A stretch of DNA of 64,000 nucleotides from Perognathus longimembris pacificus (taxonomy: Eukaryota; Chordata; Mammalia; Rodentia; Heteromyidae), in assembly GCF_023159225.1 (NCBI RefSeq), contig NC_063164.1:70603300-70667299 (forward strand), in the 5' to 3' direction. Made by a program: the position numbers and the translations under genes. Every line of letters starts with the position of its first letter. The stretch's first letter is position 1. Shown piece after piece: positions 1-11,484 of the stretch. Under the pieces are notes generated by a model. The model saw nothing but the letters and a program-made list of their open reading frames with translations. It did no database searches and was not told where the DNA came from.

Positions 1-200
1 ATTTTTGGCCAGTCCTAGGCTGTGAACTCAGGGCCTGAGCACTGTCCCTGGTTTCTTTTTTGCTCAAGGCTAGCACTCTGCCACTTGAGCCACAGCGCCA
101 CTTCTGGCAATTTTCTGTATATGTGGTACTGAGGAATCAAACCCAGGGCCTCATATATAGGAGGCAAGCACTCTTGCCACTAGACCATATTCCCAGCCCC
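1..200 (-). mobile_element. IDL-Geo dimeric SINE (minus), near complete
   Basis: Antisense right monomer (GGCCAGTCCTAGGC...) runs into antisense left ID-like monomer ending CCCAGCCCC at 200. The window edge falls in or next to the A-rich tail. Confidence 0.85.
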
Positions 201-205
201 TTGAA

Positions 206-1240
206 AACACTTTATGACCTTAAAAATAAATCATTTTAACCAACTGAGACAGCTAAACAAATTGTCATTCTCTCACCTTCAATCTAGAATATATATATAA
301 TAATCACACAATTCTAAAACTACCAGGTAGTAAACTCCAAAGTAACATGCTAAATAGAAGCTAAAATCCTTTACATTCTAATGGATAACTACTGTAAACA
401 ATTTATTTACTGTCTTAGTCAATTTCTTCCCTTTCCTAACATCCTTCCTATCTTGTCTCACTTCCAAGTCCATGTTAAATTAAGATTTTTTTTTTAACCC
501 TGGAGAAGCTTGATAGAACAATCCAATGTGTTTTCTCTTTCTTTTCAAGTTTACCAGAATGTCAGTTCTCTTCAAATTACTTGAAGCCATCATCCATCTC
601 AAAAGGAGCATTAAATTTCAGCTTTTCGAGAATCCACAAATTTGAGCTTCAAGTTGTATTGTGATTTGGAGATAACAATCTTCTATAATCTTTTAGAGAA
701 ATAGCAAAATGTATCCCCAGAAATAAACCTTGAAAACCTTGACCTGTTTTTCTAGCTTTCAGTAATGCATAATAACAAATCCCATAAGAGGATGAAAATA
801 AGCGGTTTTTTCCAGGAATGAAAAAATACTTCAGAATAAGGCAGAATTTTTCTCATAATTTATACCTACCTCATTACTCTTTAAAGAAAAACTGTAATTG
901 TACAATTATAGAATCATGATTTGATCAATTGAATTTTTGAATAAATTAGTAAGGTTGATTATATATTTATCATCTATTTCAAAGAAAACTTCACAGGAAG
1001 AAAACAGACTGAGAGAATAGACTTTATCAAAGTTTACATTTGAATTTTGCCTTTGATGAGCTGATGTATTTGGGCCAACTTTCTTAACCCTATTCATATT
1101 TGTACTGGTAAGGCTGGAATAATTATAACTACATGAAAGTTTTATTCTGGAGATAAATTTAAATATTATTATATATGTACATTCTTAGCATCATCACTAG
1201 CAAAATATGTCCAAAATAATTAGACATCCTTATTCCTCAA
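206..1240. other. AT-rich intergenic stretch, nothing recognised
   Basis: I see no gene, RNA gene or identifiable repeat here; the short open frames lack any family resemblance. Confidence 0.6.
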
Positions 1241-1254
1241 AAAAAAAGACTCTT

Positions 1255-1824
1255 AAGTGGAAGGACTTGGAAAATGTTATACTAAATGAAGTGAACCAGA
1301 CCAAAAGAAACATAGACTCTATGGTTTCCCTCATTGGTAATACTTAGTACATGTCTAGAATAGCCCTAGCAGAAGATCACAATAGCTCAATAGCTATGTA
1401 CATATGAATACATAAGATGATGCTAAGTGAAATGAACTCCAAGTTATAGAAATAAGTGGTTTACCATTCTCATTGTTATTTTCAATGTACCATCTGAAAT
1501 TATGCCACTTTCTTTTGTCTTTCTTCCCCAGGGTTTTACCCCTGATGTCACTATTACTGATTTTGGTACCCGGGTTATTGTATATTTGTTTATTGGAACT
1601 AGGGAAGGGAGGAAAATAGTAAAATGGAGAGAAAAAGGAACAAATGCAACTGTGATACTCACAAAACTATATGCCATAATCCAACTGTACAACTCATGGG
1701 GGGAGTGGGGGATTGAGGGGGGGGGAGGAGGTAACAAATTTGACAAGAAATGTACTCACTGCCTTACATATGAAATTGTAACCCCTCTGTACATCATTTT
1801 GGGAAGAAATAAATTTCAAAAATT
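1255..1824 (+). mobile_element. 5'-truncated L1 3' end, with TSD
   Basis: The insert begins in the end of L1 ORF2 (GGAAGGACTTGGAAAATG...) and runs through the L1 3' UTR with its G-rich polypurine tract near 1697-1730 to GTACATCATTTT and an A-rich tail. A 14 bp duplication, AAAAAAAGACTCTT, lies at 1241-1254 and 1825-1838, although the A run adds slack. Confidence 0.85.
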
Positions 1825-1873
1825 AAAAAAAGACTCTTTGCTATCTTCATCTTGGTTTCTTCAAATTCTCTGA

Positions 1874-2082
1874 ATTTTTTTTTTTTTTTTTTTTGCCAGT
1901 CCTGGGCCTTGGACTTAGGGCCTGAGCACTGTCCCTGGCTTCTTTTTGCTCAAGGCTAGCACTCTGCCACTTGAGCCACAGCGCCACTTCTGGCCATTTT
2001 CTATATTATGTGGTGCTGGGAATTGAACCCAGGGCTTCACGTATACGAGGCAAGCACTCTTGCCCTAGGCCATATTCCCAGC
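1874..2082 (-). mobile_element. IDL-Geo SINE (minus) with 13 bp TSD
   Basis: A T run (antisense A tail) is followed by right then left monomer, antisense. TCAAATTCTCTGA flanks it at 1861-1873 and 2083-2095. Confidence 0.9.
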
Positions 2083-2454
2083 TCAAATTCTCTGATTTTT
2101 TTAAGCTGAAAAAATCAGTTTCTAGTATTGGTTCAAACTCATGAAAATCTAGCATGAGTATAAATTCTTAGCATATTTATTTCATTTATTGAACCTCTGA
2201 CCTGTGGCTTATCCTTTGGTAGAACTAGAAGCTAGATGGAGTGTCAAGAGCTTTAAAAAAAAAAAAAGGTAAGGAAGTAAATGTAGAATACTTGTATTAG
2301 AGGTAGACTTTATAGAGTTCTTCCAGGAGACAACGGATCAAGAATTTGAGTGCAAAAAAAGGCCATTTAAAAAAAATTTTGAAAGCTGAAAATAAAGGTA
2401 AGGATATATGAAAAGAATAAAAAGAAAGCAGTTTTATACATCTATCACTCTAGG

Positions 2455-2690
2455 TGAGGAAATATCAAAAGCGAGAGACAAAGGATAAAAAGACAAACAA
2501 CTACAAAAGCAATACTTGCAAAACCATTTGGTGTAAACCAACTGAACAACTCATGGGGGGAGAGGGAAAGGGGGAGGGGGGAGAGGTAAGAAACAGTACA
2601 AGAAATGTACCTAAGGCCTAACAAAGGAAACTGTACCTCTCTGTAGGTCACTTTGACAATACATAAGAAAAAAATAAAAATAAAAATAAT
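2455..2690 (+). mobile_element. L1 3' UTR fragment (sense)
   Basis: It shows GAGAGACAAAGGATAAAAAG, CAACTGAACAACTCATGGGG, a purine tract, and TTTGACAATA followed by AAATAA repeats. This is the same 3' UTR as the copies at 23637 and 29566. Confidence 0.8.
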
Positions 2691-2786
2691 TTAGGAATGC
2701 ATAAAATAGTTAGAAAAGAAGAAATAAGGAGAGGAATAAAGATATTGTAATTTCAGCCTTAAAAATGTACAAAACATGTATATATT

Positions 2787-3435
2787 TTTAAATTTATTTA
2801 TTGTCAACTGATATACAGAGGGGTTACCGTTTCATACATAGGGCAGTGAGTACATTTTTTATCAAACTTGTTACCTCCTCCCTCACGTTTCTCCCACCTT
2901 CCCCCCTCCCTAGCTCCCTCCCCACACTGAGTTGTACAGTTGTTTTATAGCATATTGTCTTGAAAGTATTGCTGTTGCATTGTTTCACCTTTTATCCTTT
3001 GCCTCTCCATTTTGTTCCTCCCCTTCCCTTCCCTACTTCCAATAAACATATATACAACACCCAGGGTACCAAAATTAGTTACAGTGACATCAGGGATAAA
3101 AGCCTGGGCAAAATGACAAAAGAAAAAGGCATAGTTTCACATGGTACATTGAAAATAATAACAACAATGATAAACTACTTGTTTCCATAACTTGGAGTTC
3201 ATTACTGTTAGCAACATCTTATGTGTTCATATGTATATATGCATTGAGCTATTGCGATCTTCTGCTAAGACTACCCTAGATGTGCACTATTTATTACCTG
3301 TGAAAGAAACCATAGAGTCTGAGGGGCATCTGGGTTGGTTCCATATTTTAGCGATGGTAAATTTTGCTGTGATGAACAGTTGTGCTGGCAGCTTTAGTGT
3401 GGTCTTGCTTGTAATCCTTAACATGTATATTTAAG
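2787..3435 (-). mobile_element. L1 3' end, antisense, with internal deletion
   Basis: Antisense tail (TTTATTTATTGTCAACTGAT) leads into antisense 3' UTR and ORF2 end. Compared with the copy at 19544-20828, about 130 bases are missing between CATAGAGTCT and GAGGGGCATC near 3320. Confidence 0.8.
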
Positions 3436-3636
3436 CTATTGCAGCCACAGGACAGGAGAGCTTGGGTATTTATATACCAATTTCTGGGATTGTAGTTGAG
3501 GTTACTCCCACAATTCTTAATTCCCTATCACTTCTGACTTCCTGATCATGGTTCACAGGCATGATTGTTTTCTGTGCTCCTGAAGAAAGATTGTGTGCGT
3601 GTGTGTACGTGCGCGCATGCATGTGCACACATACAC

Positions 3637-3852
3637 ATGCTACTCCTGTGACTTGAACTCAGGGCTTGGGCACCATTCCGAGTTTTTTGTGCTCCAGGCT
3701 GGTGCTATACTACTGAGCCACAGTTCCACTTTTGGGTTTGTAGTCTTTAACTGGAGGTCACACTTTCTTCCCTGGACTGGCTTTGATTCACAGTCCCCAG
3801 ATCTCTGCCTCCTGAGTAGTTAGGATTACAGGCGTGAGCCACCAGCACCTGA
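3637..3852 (-). mobile_element. B1-derived dimeric SINE (minus)
   Basis: Antisense tRNA-like right unit (GACTTGAACTCAGGGCTTGG) precedes antisense B1-like left unit ending AGGATTACAGGCGTGAGCCA. Confidence 0.8.
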
Positions 3853-4840
3853 CTCCAGATATCTGACATATAACTATTAAGAGGTGAAAATCAGTGGGCA
3901 CCCACTGAATAATCACCAGGACCAGAAGGCAGAAGATCTGGTGTTGTGTATGGTTCAGGATGCTAAGAACTAAATCAAGTCAGAAAAGCAGGAGATAAAA
4001 TGCCAAACATGCCAGTGACAAGTATAATTCCAAGGGGTAAAACTAGCAATCTGATAACTAGAAATGTGAGCAGGGGAAGTAAATTGCTGAATTTTTTTTA
4101 TTAGATATGAAATGCTTGAAGTCCAGTGGAAGGCTGGGTCTTTGGCCTGAAGGGTATGATATACTTCATAGTTCAACAAATTTCTTTTTGAAGTACCCAA
4201 GCAAGATACTGGTGGGACTGTATCAAGATCTTTCTCCAAAGCTACATGTGGACATCTTTGGCCTTTGGTGCAACTTTTGAAGTGACTGGTCTATAACACA
4301 GCATGCCATACTTCTCAGAGGATGACCATGCAAGTTGTCACACTTCAAAGTCCTGGCGGAGGAACTAATCCAGTTTGGAGCTCCTCCTCAGATCTGACAT
4401 TTGACATTTCAGACATCTCCTGACTCTACAAATCCTTTAGGATGAAAAACTTCCCTCATTGACAAGGCATTTTCCACAATTTCCTGACCTGCTATCCAAA
4501 ATCTTTTGGGTACTCACCTCCTCTGCTATAGACATCCAGAGAGAACCTGTTGATTGAGGCTGAATCTAGACTACAGCGGATCTAAAACTATGAGAGAAGC
4601 TACAAGAGCTGAACTCTCCTTTCCTGATGATTTCAGATTTATTGAGCTTATACTTTTCTTCCATTTATATCATCTCTGGCAGTCTTATAGCAACAAATAG
4701 ACCAGGAACTGAAAACTCCTCTTATAATGACTTGACATTTACTCAAATTAGGCCTAAGGATTTGCATTATAAAAACAATGTCTCACTGTGTGTCATAATC
4801 ATTTATTTCAAAGTTTCTTTTTCCTTTATTTTTGTTTGTA

Positions 4841-5064
4841 TTGTTGGTACTGGTGGTTACAGGGCTTGAACTCTGGCTCTGGGCACTGTCCTTGAGCTCT
4901 TCAGATCAAGGCTAGTGCTCTACCACTTGAGCCACAGTGCTACTTCTGGTTTGTTGGTGGTTAATTGGAGATAAGAGTCTCATGAACTTTACTGCCTAGG
5001 CTGGCTTTGAACTCTGAACCTCTTGAGTCATGAGGATTACAGGCATAAGCCACGGGTGCCCAGC
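4841..5064 (-). mobile_element. B1-derived dimeric SINE (minus)
   Basis: It contains CTACCACTTGAGCCACAGTG (right unit, antisense) and GGATTACAGGCATAAGCCAC (B1 unit, antisense). Confidence 0.85.
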
Positions 5065-5367
5065 TTTTTCTATTTTTAATATTTCAAAATAAAGGTATCT
5101 CTGAAGAGAGAACTACTCCATATTTTTAAATTGACTGTGCTTGATATAGTATTATCCTGAGAGATTAATGTTAAAAAATGTCTAAATGATTAGTTAAAAA
5201 AGAAATATATTTATTTAACAGACTGAAATTAATTGGAGGATATTCTAAAACAGTTTAAAAATATGTTCAATAACTTTCCTTAAAAATATAGTTTCCGTTC
5301 TAATAGTGGAAATTTTCTCAGATACATAGAGATATAAATAAACATCCTTAGAAATATAAGCAACACA

Positions 5368-5585
5368 CTGGGCACCAGTGACTCATTCCTGTAATTCTAG
5401 CTACTCAAGAGAAAGCGATCTGAAAGATCATGCTTCAAGGCCAACAGTAGGGAGAAGAGTCCAAGAGAATCTGTGTCCAAAGCAACCAGCAAAAGGTATA
5501 CATAGAAATATGGCTCAAGTGGTAGATAGAGCCTTGGCTAAAAAAGCAAGCTGATAAGTCCTCAGTTCAAATCCAGGAGCACAAG
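5368..5585 (+). mobile_element. B1-derived dimeric SINE (plus), decayed
   Basis: It contains CCTGTAATTCTAGCTACTCA and, further on, GGCTCAAGTGGTAGA and CAGTTCAAATCC. Its tail grades into the polypurine repeat that follows. Confidence 0.75.
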
Positions 5586-5812
5586 GAAGGGAAGGGAAAG
5601 GAAGGGAAGGGAAGGGGAGGTGGGGAGGGAAAGGAGAGGAGGGGAAGGAAGGCAAAGGGAGGGAAGGGAAAGGAAGGGAAGGGGAGGGGAAGGAAGGAGA
5701 AAGGAGTGGAGGGAGGGAGGGGAGGGGAAGAAAGGGAAGGGAGGAGAGGGGAGGGGAAGGGGAGGGAGGGGAGAGAGGGAAGGAAGGGGAGGGAGGGAGG
5801 CAGGGAGGCAGG
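5585..5812 (+). repeat. ~230 bp polypurine (GGGAA)-like simple repeat
   Basis: It is a nearly pure G/A strand of GGGAAGG and GGAGGGA units, directly following a SINE tail. It produces long Gly/Arg/Glu-rich (+) and Pro/Ser/Leu-rich (-) open frames that are artefacts. Confidence 0.95.
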
Positions 5813-5814
5813 TT

Positions 5815-7705
5815 AAAATTTGTTTCATGGGGAAGGCCATGATTTTATCCATGAAACAAGATCAAATTGAAAATGATACCATCAATTTAAGTCTAAATAA
5901 TCTACACTAACAAGAAAAACACCATTGAATAAGTTTTAAACTCACATAATAATAATAATTGTAGCCATTTCCCAATGAGAACATGGAAAACAAGTAAGGA
6001 TGAGGGAAGTAAATTAGGATGCTAAATTTTGCCTTCATTATTGCAAGGAAACTAGTGATTACTTCAGAAGGAAAATGATAGTCCTTTTCCAGAGCCTATT
6101 TGTTTCTAACTGCTTTCTAGGCTCATTCTTATTAATTCCTTATGGAAAATTTAAAGTGGTTAGAATACAGCAAGCTTTTCATTTTTTAACATCTTTAGGG
6201 AGGCCTTTCTCTCAACTTCAACACAGGTCCCATCACATGGTCCACTAAAATTTATTCTTTTGTTTATTCAGCCTGACTGCTGCAGGTTTGTAATTTGCAA
6301 GTCCTGTGTTCCATTTCCCCAACCAACAAACTACTCTATTTCCTATCTCAGAACACTAGTCACTCATGAGTCTATTCTCAGCCTTTCTCATTTCCTCTCT
6401 GCCTATATAAATGCCATTTATCCACAGAACCTATTCTCATGCTTCATGAAGGAGTATCTAAACTTACTATGTTTATTTGTTACCTGCCATCGTATACTGG
6501 TCAATGTTTAACAACTGATCCTCCTTGGATAGGAAGTAGATTACTGACTTCCTTTTCTTCCCTGATTTCTAGGTATAAATTCTGCTACAATATCCAATTT
6601 CAGAACCTGAAGATAGAAAGGTAGCTACAGTCATCTCTTAAATGAGTTATGTTCTGAACATAGGACGTTCAGGTGTTTTATAAGCAGATGTTGAATAAAT
6701 GAATCACTCAGATAACTGGAGGTAGCCTGGGTGTCTGATATGTTAATGGAACAGAATTCACAATGGAACTTCATGAGAAAAACAACACCAACAAAGAACC
6801 AGGTCAGTCATTTGAAGAATAATTTTTGTCTGTGAAAAAAGGCATTTTTCAGATGGGCAATAATAATAATGGACTAACTGGGATATACCATATCTACTTG
6901 GAAACAATTCTCACCCCTTTTAGGTACCACCCTAACAATGTCCTAACCCCTCCTCATTTCTACCGCCTGGTGGAAGCTTTTCTTCTCTCACCATCTTTTT
7001 TTTCTACTTCAAAATTCAATAGTTGTTGTTTTTTTTAGCATTTTTTTGCCATTTGCATTTTCCCTCATCATATATCACTGTCAGATTTATCTCACAAAAA
7101 AGAATATCTATTTGCACCACATTTTTCTTTCCTTCCATTTTTCTCACACATCACATAAAGAACCTGATTGTGGCTAATCAGGACACTATTATTACTACCC
7201 ATACTAAAAAGGTCAAGACTTTATGTACTGAGCAAAAATCTGACAAACAAAAGAATAACAAATGGGATTCTTTCTATTTCAGCTTTGGCCAAATTCTATA
7301 CCTTAGATACCACATAGCAATGAGGTAAGAAGTACGTTGTGCAGAATTGCTAAGAATGTAAAAAACTTCTACAGAACCAGTAATTTCCAACCAATAAGAA
7401 CTCCTCAGTTGGAAGACTTACTTAAGAATTCTGTTGAGAGGGTTGCTTTCCCAAACAAGAAAGACATTATTTTTGCCTTACCTCAAGTGAGGAGGACATA
7501 AAGAGAGTCTTGGAGAACTTCAGACCTACTGTAATTCCCTGTGGCTAGATTGGCCTGAAGAAGCAATGCAGAGAAAAAGGGAGAATTTGGGGTTTCTGTA
7601 GAAGAGATGCATGCACTTGGCAGGGGACAAAGGTGTCCTGAAAAGATTGCTAACAAAGACAAAGTGCCAGGACAAACAAGTGAAGTCCAGGAACTGAGAA
7701 CAATT
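5815..7705. other. AT-rich intergenic stretch, nothing recognised
   Basis: No gene or clear repeat is seen. Several short frames exist without composition or similarity suggesting real coding. Confidence 0.55.
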
Positions 7706-7707
7706 CC

Positions 7708-7985
7708 TGTGTTAATCAAGATTTTTCATCACTGTTACAAATTACCTGGGAATCCATTAAAAGAAGGAAATATTTATTTTGGTTTGTAGTGTCAGAGGTT
7801 TTAGTCAGAGCTTATCTGGCTCCACTGTTGTGGGTGTGTCTGAAGCAGAATATCATAGTAGTGTGGTAGAGTGTGGCTTAGGAGGCTGCCCACTCCCTAG
7901 GACCAGAAAGCAGAGAAAGACATTGAAAGTAGCAGTGGATAAGGTATCTCTTCCCAGGACACAAAATATCTCTTCCCTATGATCT
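7708..7985 (-). mobile_element. MaLR-like LTR fragment (minus)
   Basis: It begins TGTGTTAATC and continues ...ACTGTTACAAATTACCTGGG... then TTTATTTTGG and GTCAGAGGTTTTAGTC. This pattern is shared, in opposite orientation, with 60365-60713. It resembles antisense MaLR LTRs, but the family is tentative. Confidence 0.5.
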
Positions 7986-8023
7986 GTTCGCCTGTGTGTT
8001 CACAGGCATGTGTGTGCACTCAT

Positions 8024-8232
8024 GCACAGGCAACTGTGGCTAACACCTAGAATCCTAACCACTCAGTAGGCTAACGATCTGCTTTGATATTCAAAGCAAG
8101 CCCAGGCAGAAACACCCAGAACACCCCATTTCCAAAGTAACAAGCAAAAAGCAAAGATGGAGGCGTGGCTCAAGTGATAGAGTGCCACCCAAGCAAGCAC
8201 GAGGCCTTCAATTCATACCCCAGTGCTAAAAA
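8024..8232 (+). mobile_element. B1-derived dimeric SINE (plus)
   Basis: B1-like left unit (GTGGCTAACACCTAGAATCC) is followed by GGCGTGGCTCAAGTGATAGA and a degraded B box. Confidence 0.75.
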
Positions 8233-8239
8233 TAAATCC

Positions 8240-10475
8240 TGTGTCTATTGCTTTTCACTGAAAATATATAGTGTACTTCTGATGTCTTTAGATATTTAAG
8301 TGGGCTAAAATATGTATTTGAAATGCTGCTAACATTCTTTGTAAGGAAAAATGTGTACAACCTTCCAAAACAAAAAATTATAATTCAATCTGAAATCTAT
8401 GCATATTCCAACGTGACTCTAGGCATAAAATAAAACTCTTTACCCAAAATGATAGTTACTGACTAAAACTTGTAACATCAGCCTCAAGTCTCTCAAAGAT
8501 GTGGAGGTTTTCCCCAGCAGGTCTGCTCTCAGAGTAAGGGAGATCTCATTACATCTGTGTTAATTTGTCATGGTGTGTACAGCCATGTACTCAGCATAGA
8601 AATGACTTAAGCAAAGATTTTCAGATGACTGTCTCCTGAGAGTTCAAGACATCATAAGTCGCCAGAGCAGATAAAGATATATTCTAAGAAATAGGATCCT
8701 TCCCATTATTTTTTTTCTGGGAATAGCAGCCAAAAATAATAACCAAAAAGGATTTTAAAAATGATACACCACCATCAGGGCTGGCAGGTATTCTTTACTA
8801 CATTTCATAGCAGTTATGTTTTCTCACATGACAAGTTGGCATTAATTTTCAACCCCTGACCCATACTCCAAATACCTGGGTCTCAGACCAAAAGAAACAC
8901 TGCACTGGCCATCATAAAATTGCTATGACAGCCTGCCATGTGATGAGAAATCCTTTTAGGCTTCCAGCCAACAAGTTTGGTTTTTTGAGTCTGCAAAACT
9001 TTCACAAGTTAAAAAAGTAAGACAGGAGAGGAAGTAAGTGCCCTTCCTTCTTTGAGAGGTCTTATCATAATATCTACTGCATTCCAAGAGGCAGGAAAAG
9101 TGATGAAAATAAGAATCCAGAATCTGCTTGCCTCCTTAGTATCCCAGAGGCCCAGCAGATTCTGTCCTTGGCCGCTTTCCCTCTATCCAGTGCATTCTAA
9201 TGATTCAAATAAACCTCAAAAATAAAAGGACCTCTTGCCTGCCTGTAAATAATCCAAAGTCCAGAGATGGTAAGTAGAGAACACTCTGTACTGAAATGTT
9301 AAAATGAAGCATGTTGTCTGTTTAGGAATGTAAGGCATTGCCAATGGCACTTCTATGGCTGAGCAGAGATTTGAATGTTAGGTATCCACTAACTGGTTGG
9401 TTACCCAGAGTCCCTCAGCAACAAAGAACACCCCAAAGTGTACTTTTCAACATAAGACAGTAACTCAGTGGGGACCCAGGCATTTTTCTAGACTACAAAA
9501 TGAAGATACGTAAAAGACTTCCAAATGCAAAGCAAAAAAAAAAAAAAAAAGAATCACAAAATGTTCTCAGAGTATGGGCAAGTACTTTTTGGATATCAAG
9601 ACCTTGCAGAAAGACACATTTGATATTGATAGCAGAGAAAATCCAAAAATGGGGGTTCTAAATGAAATACATTTTGCCTCAACAGTATCTTTTTTTATTT
9701 GTTTATTTTTTAATTTTAAGAATGGTTTCAAGGCATAAGAGAACTATAGAAAAAGAGACAGGGGACATGTAGTAGTCATTCAAAGTAGGTTCTCGGCATC
9801 TTTTTATATATTTATTCATTTATAAATACTTATTAACTACTACATTCTGAAGCCACAACTCTACAAACATAGACAAGACTCCCGCTTTCATGAACAGGGA
9901 ACAATTTTACTTTCAGCAACAGATAAACTTTACTAGAGCCAAACCCCAGAATCCAGCTCTGATATACTCAGCCAAGTTGGCCAAAATATGTAGAAAGTAA
10001 GATTTCTAAGCTCAGGTCTGTCCACTGTCACTAAATTAATATCCAATATCAACCAAGTCATAAATATTTCTGATATTCAAGTACAGATAGTGGTACCTAT
10101 ATTAAAATTTAATAAGGATAGATGGAGCTGAGATTCAAATAAGACAATGAAATTTTCTGAAGTACTACACAAATAAAATATATTATTACAAATAATAGAA
10201 AATGTTTATAGAAAAAATGCACCGAACCAAGAATATCTTCTATCATTAGATACAAACTGAGAGATGTAGTGATTGTAACTAAATATTTACAGAATGCATC
10301 CAGAAGACCATACATTTGTTGCTGCACAAAGTCACAAGTGAGAACATAATGATGTTTTTCAGTTTCCTTTTAATTATTCATATACTAAATAAAATAAAAT
10401 GGATTTTTTTTATGGCAAGGAACTTCAGGGTTAAAAAAAATAAGAAAAATAAACTAAATGAGTAGCTGATATTTT
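8240..10475. other. Long repeat-poor AT-rich intergenic stretch
   Basis: Over 2 kb without a recognisable interspersed repeat or gene, apart from a short A run at 9534-9550. It could hold conserved non-coding elements but nothing in the sequence proves it. Confidence 0.5.
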
Positions 10476-10477
10476 CT

Positions 10478-10585
10478 TTTTTTTAAGTTTTTATTATAAA
10501 ACTGATGTACAGAGAGGTTACAATTTCATACATTAGGCATTGGATACATTTCTTGTACTGTTTGTTACCTTGATATTTACAACGT
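10478..10585 (-). mobile_element. Short L1 3' end (antisense)
   Basis: T-rich start, then AACTGATGTACAGAGAGGTT and CATTTCTTGTACTGTTTG, matching the extreme 3' end of the other L1 copies. Confidence 0.75.
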
Positions 10586-11063
10586 ACAGATAGGTTGTTT
10601 AATTACAATGCTATGAATCCAGAAAAATAAGTTAGAGAAATAGTACATAATATCTTATGGGGTTTTCTTCTTTTCTTTTCCACTTCCCCACTAAAAGAAA
10701 AGAGCTAAAGCCTGAAAACTACTGGGGCTTTCTTTTCCATTCTTCCATAATTCAACAGTAATTCTTCCAACAGAAAAGGAGCAGATGCATTTTCAACTGT
10801 GATCCAGAATGACCAATTTCAGTGTCAGACAGGATGATAAGAAGCAATAAATATGGAGTACACAGTCCATTGCTGTCACATAGAGGAATTCTTCTTCTAC
10901 ATGGAAACTACAAATGAATATAAACATGGCTTTTCTTTGAATGGCCTTTCCTCTAGGTAGAAATTTTTTTTAATAGAATAAATATGCCAAAAATAATTCA
11001 TGGTTGTGTCTGCTGTGTTTCTTCTTTGGCAATTGGTGCTTCATAGTTCTTACTTTTAGATAA

Positions 11064-11113
11064 TGGTGGTGGTGGTGGTGGTGGTGGTGGTGGTGTGTGT
11101 GTGTGTGTGTGTG
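11064..11113 (+). repeat. (GGT)n-(GT)n compound microsatellite
   Basis: About eleven GGT units run directly into about nine GT units, next to the T-rich tail of an antisense L1. They create His/Pro/Val-rich spurious frames. Confidence 0.95.
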
Positions 11114-11121
11114 GTTTGTTT

Positions 11122-11480
11122 TCTTTTTTATAAAGGTGATATACAGAGTAGTTACAGTTACGTAAGTCAGGTGATGCATACATTTCTTTTTGAACAGTGT
11201 CACCCCTCCCCCTCATTTTCTCCCAGTTTTCCCCTCCCAATTTCTACCCCACCAAGTTCTATAGTTCATTTCCATAATGTCTAGTGAGTATCACTACTGA
11301 ATTGGTTCACCCTTTGTCCCACCATTTCTGTGCTTCCCCTTCTCCTCCCCAAATCAGATAATCTTATATACAAGACAAAGGGTACAGAAATCAAAAACAA
11401 GGACAAAAGGAAATAAACCAAACAGAAAAAAAGAACCTCAAATAATACAATAAAAAATTGAAAATAAACCCAGTGAGGAA
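11122..11480 (-). mobile_element. L1 3' UTR, divergent subfamily (antisense)
   Basis: It starts GGTGATATACAGAGTAGTTA and continues with CCCACCATTTCTGTGCTTCC and AAATCAGATAATCTTATATA. The same blocks occur in sense at about 30170-30450, so the two copies represent a 3' UTR type different from the common one in this window. Confidence 0.7.
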
Positions 11481-11484
11481 TCAA

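Noticed and set aside
5562..5910. Long Pro/Ser-Leu (minus) and Gly/Arg/Glu-rich (plus) open frames
   Set aside because: They are translations of a polypurine simple repeat and have no start context or family resemblance.
10970..11284. His-rich, Pro-rich and Val-rich frames
   Set aside because: They are created by the GGT/GT microsatellite and the adjacent L1 3' UTR.
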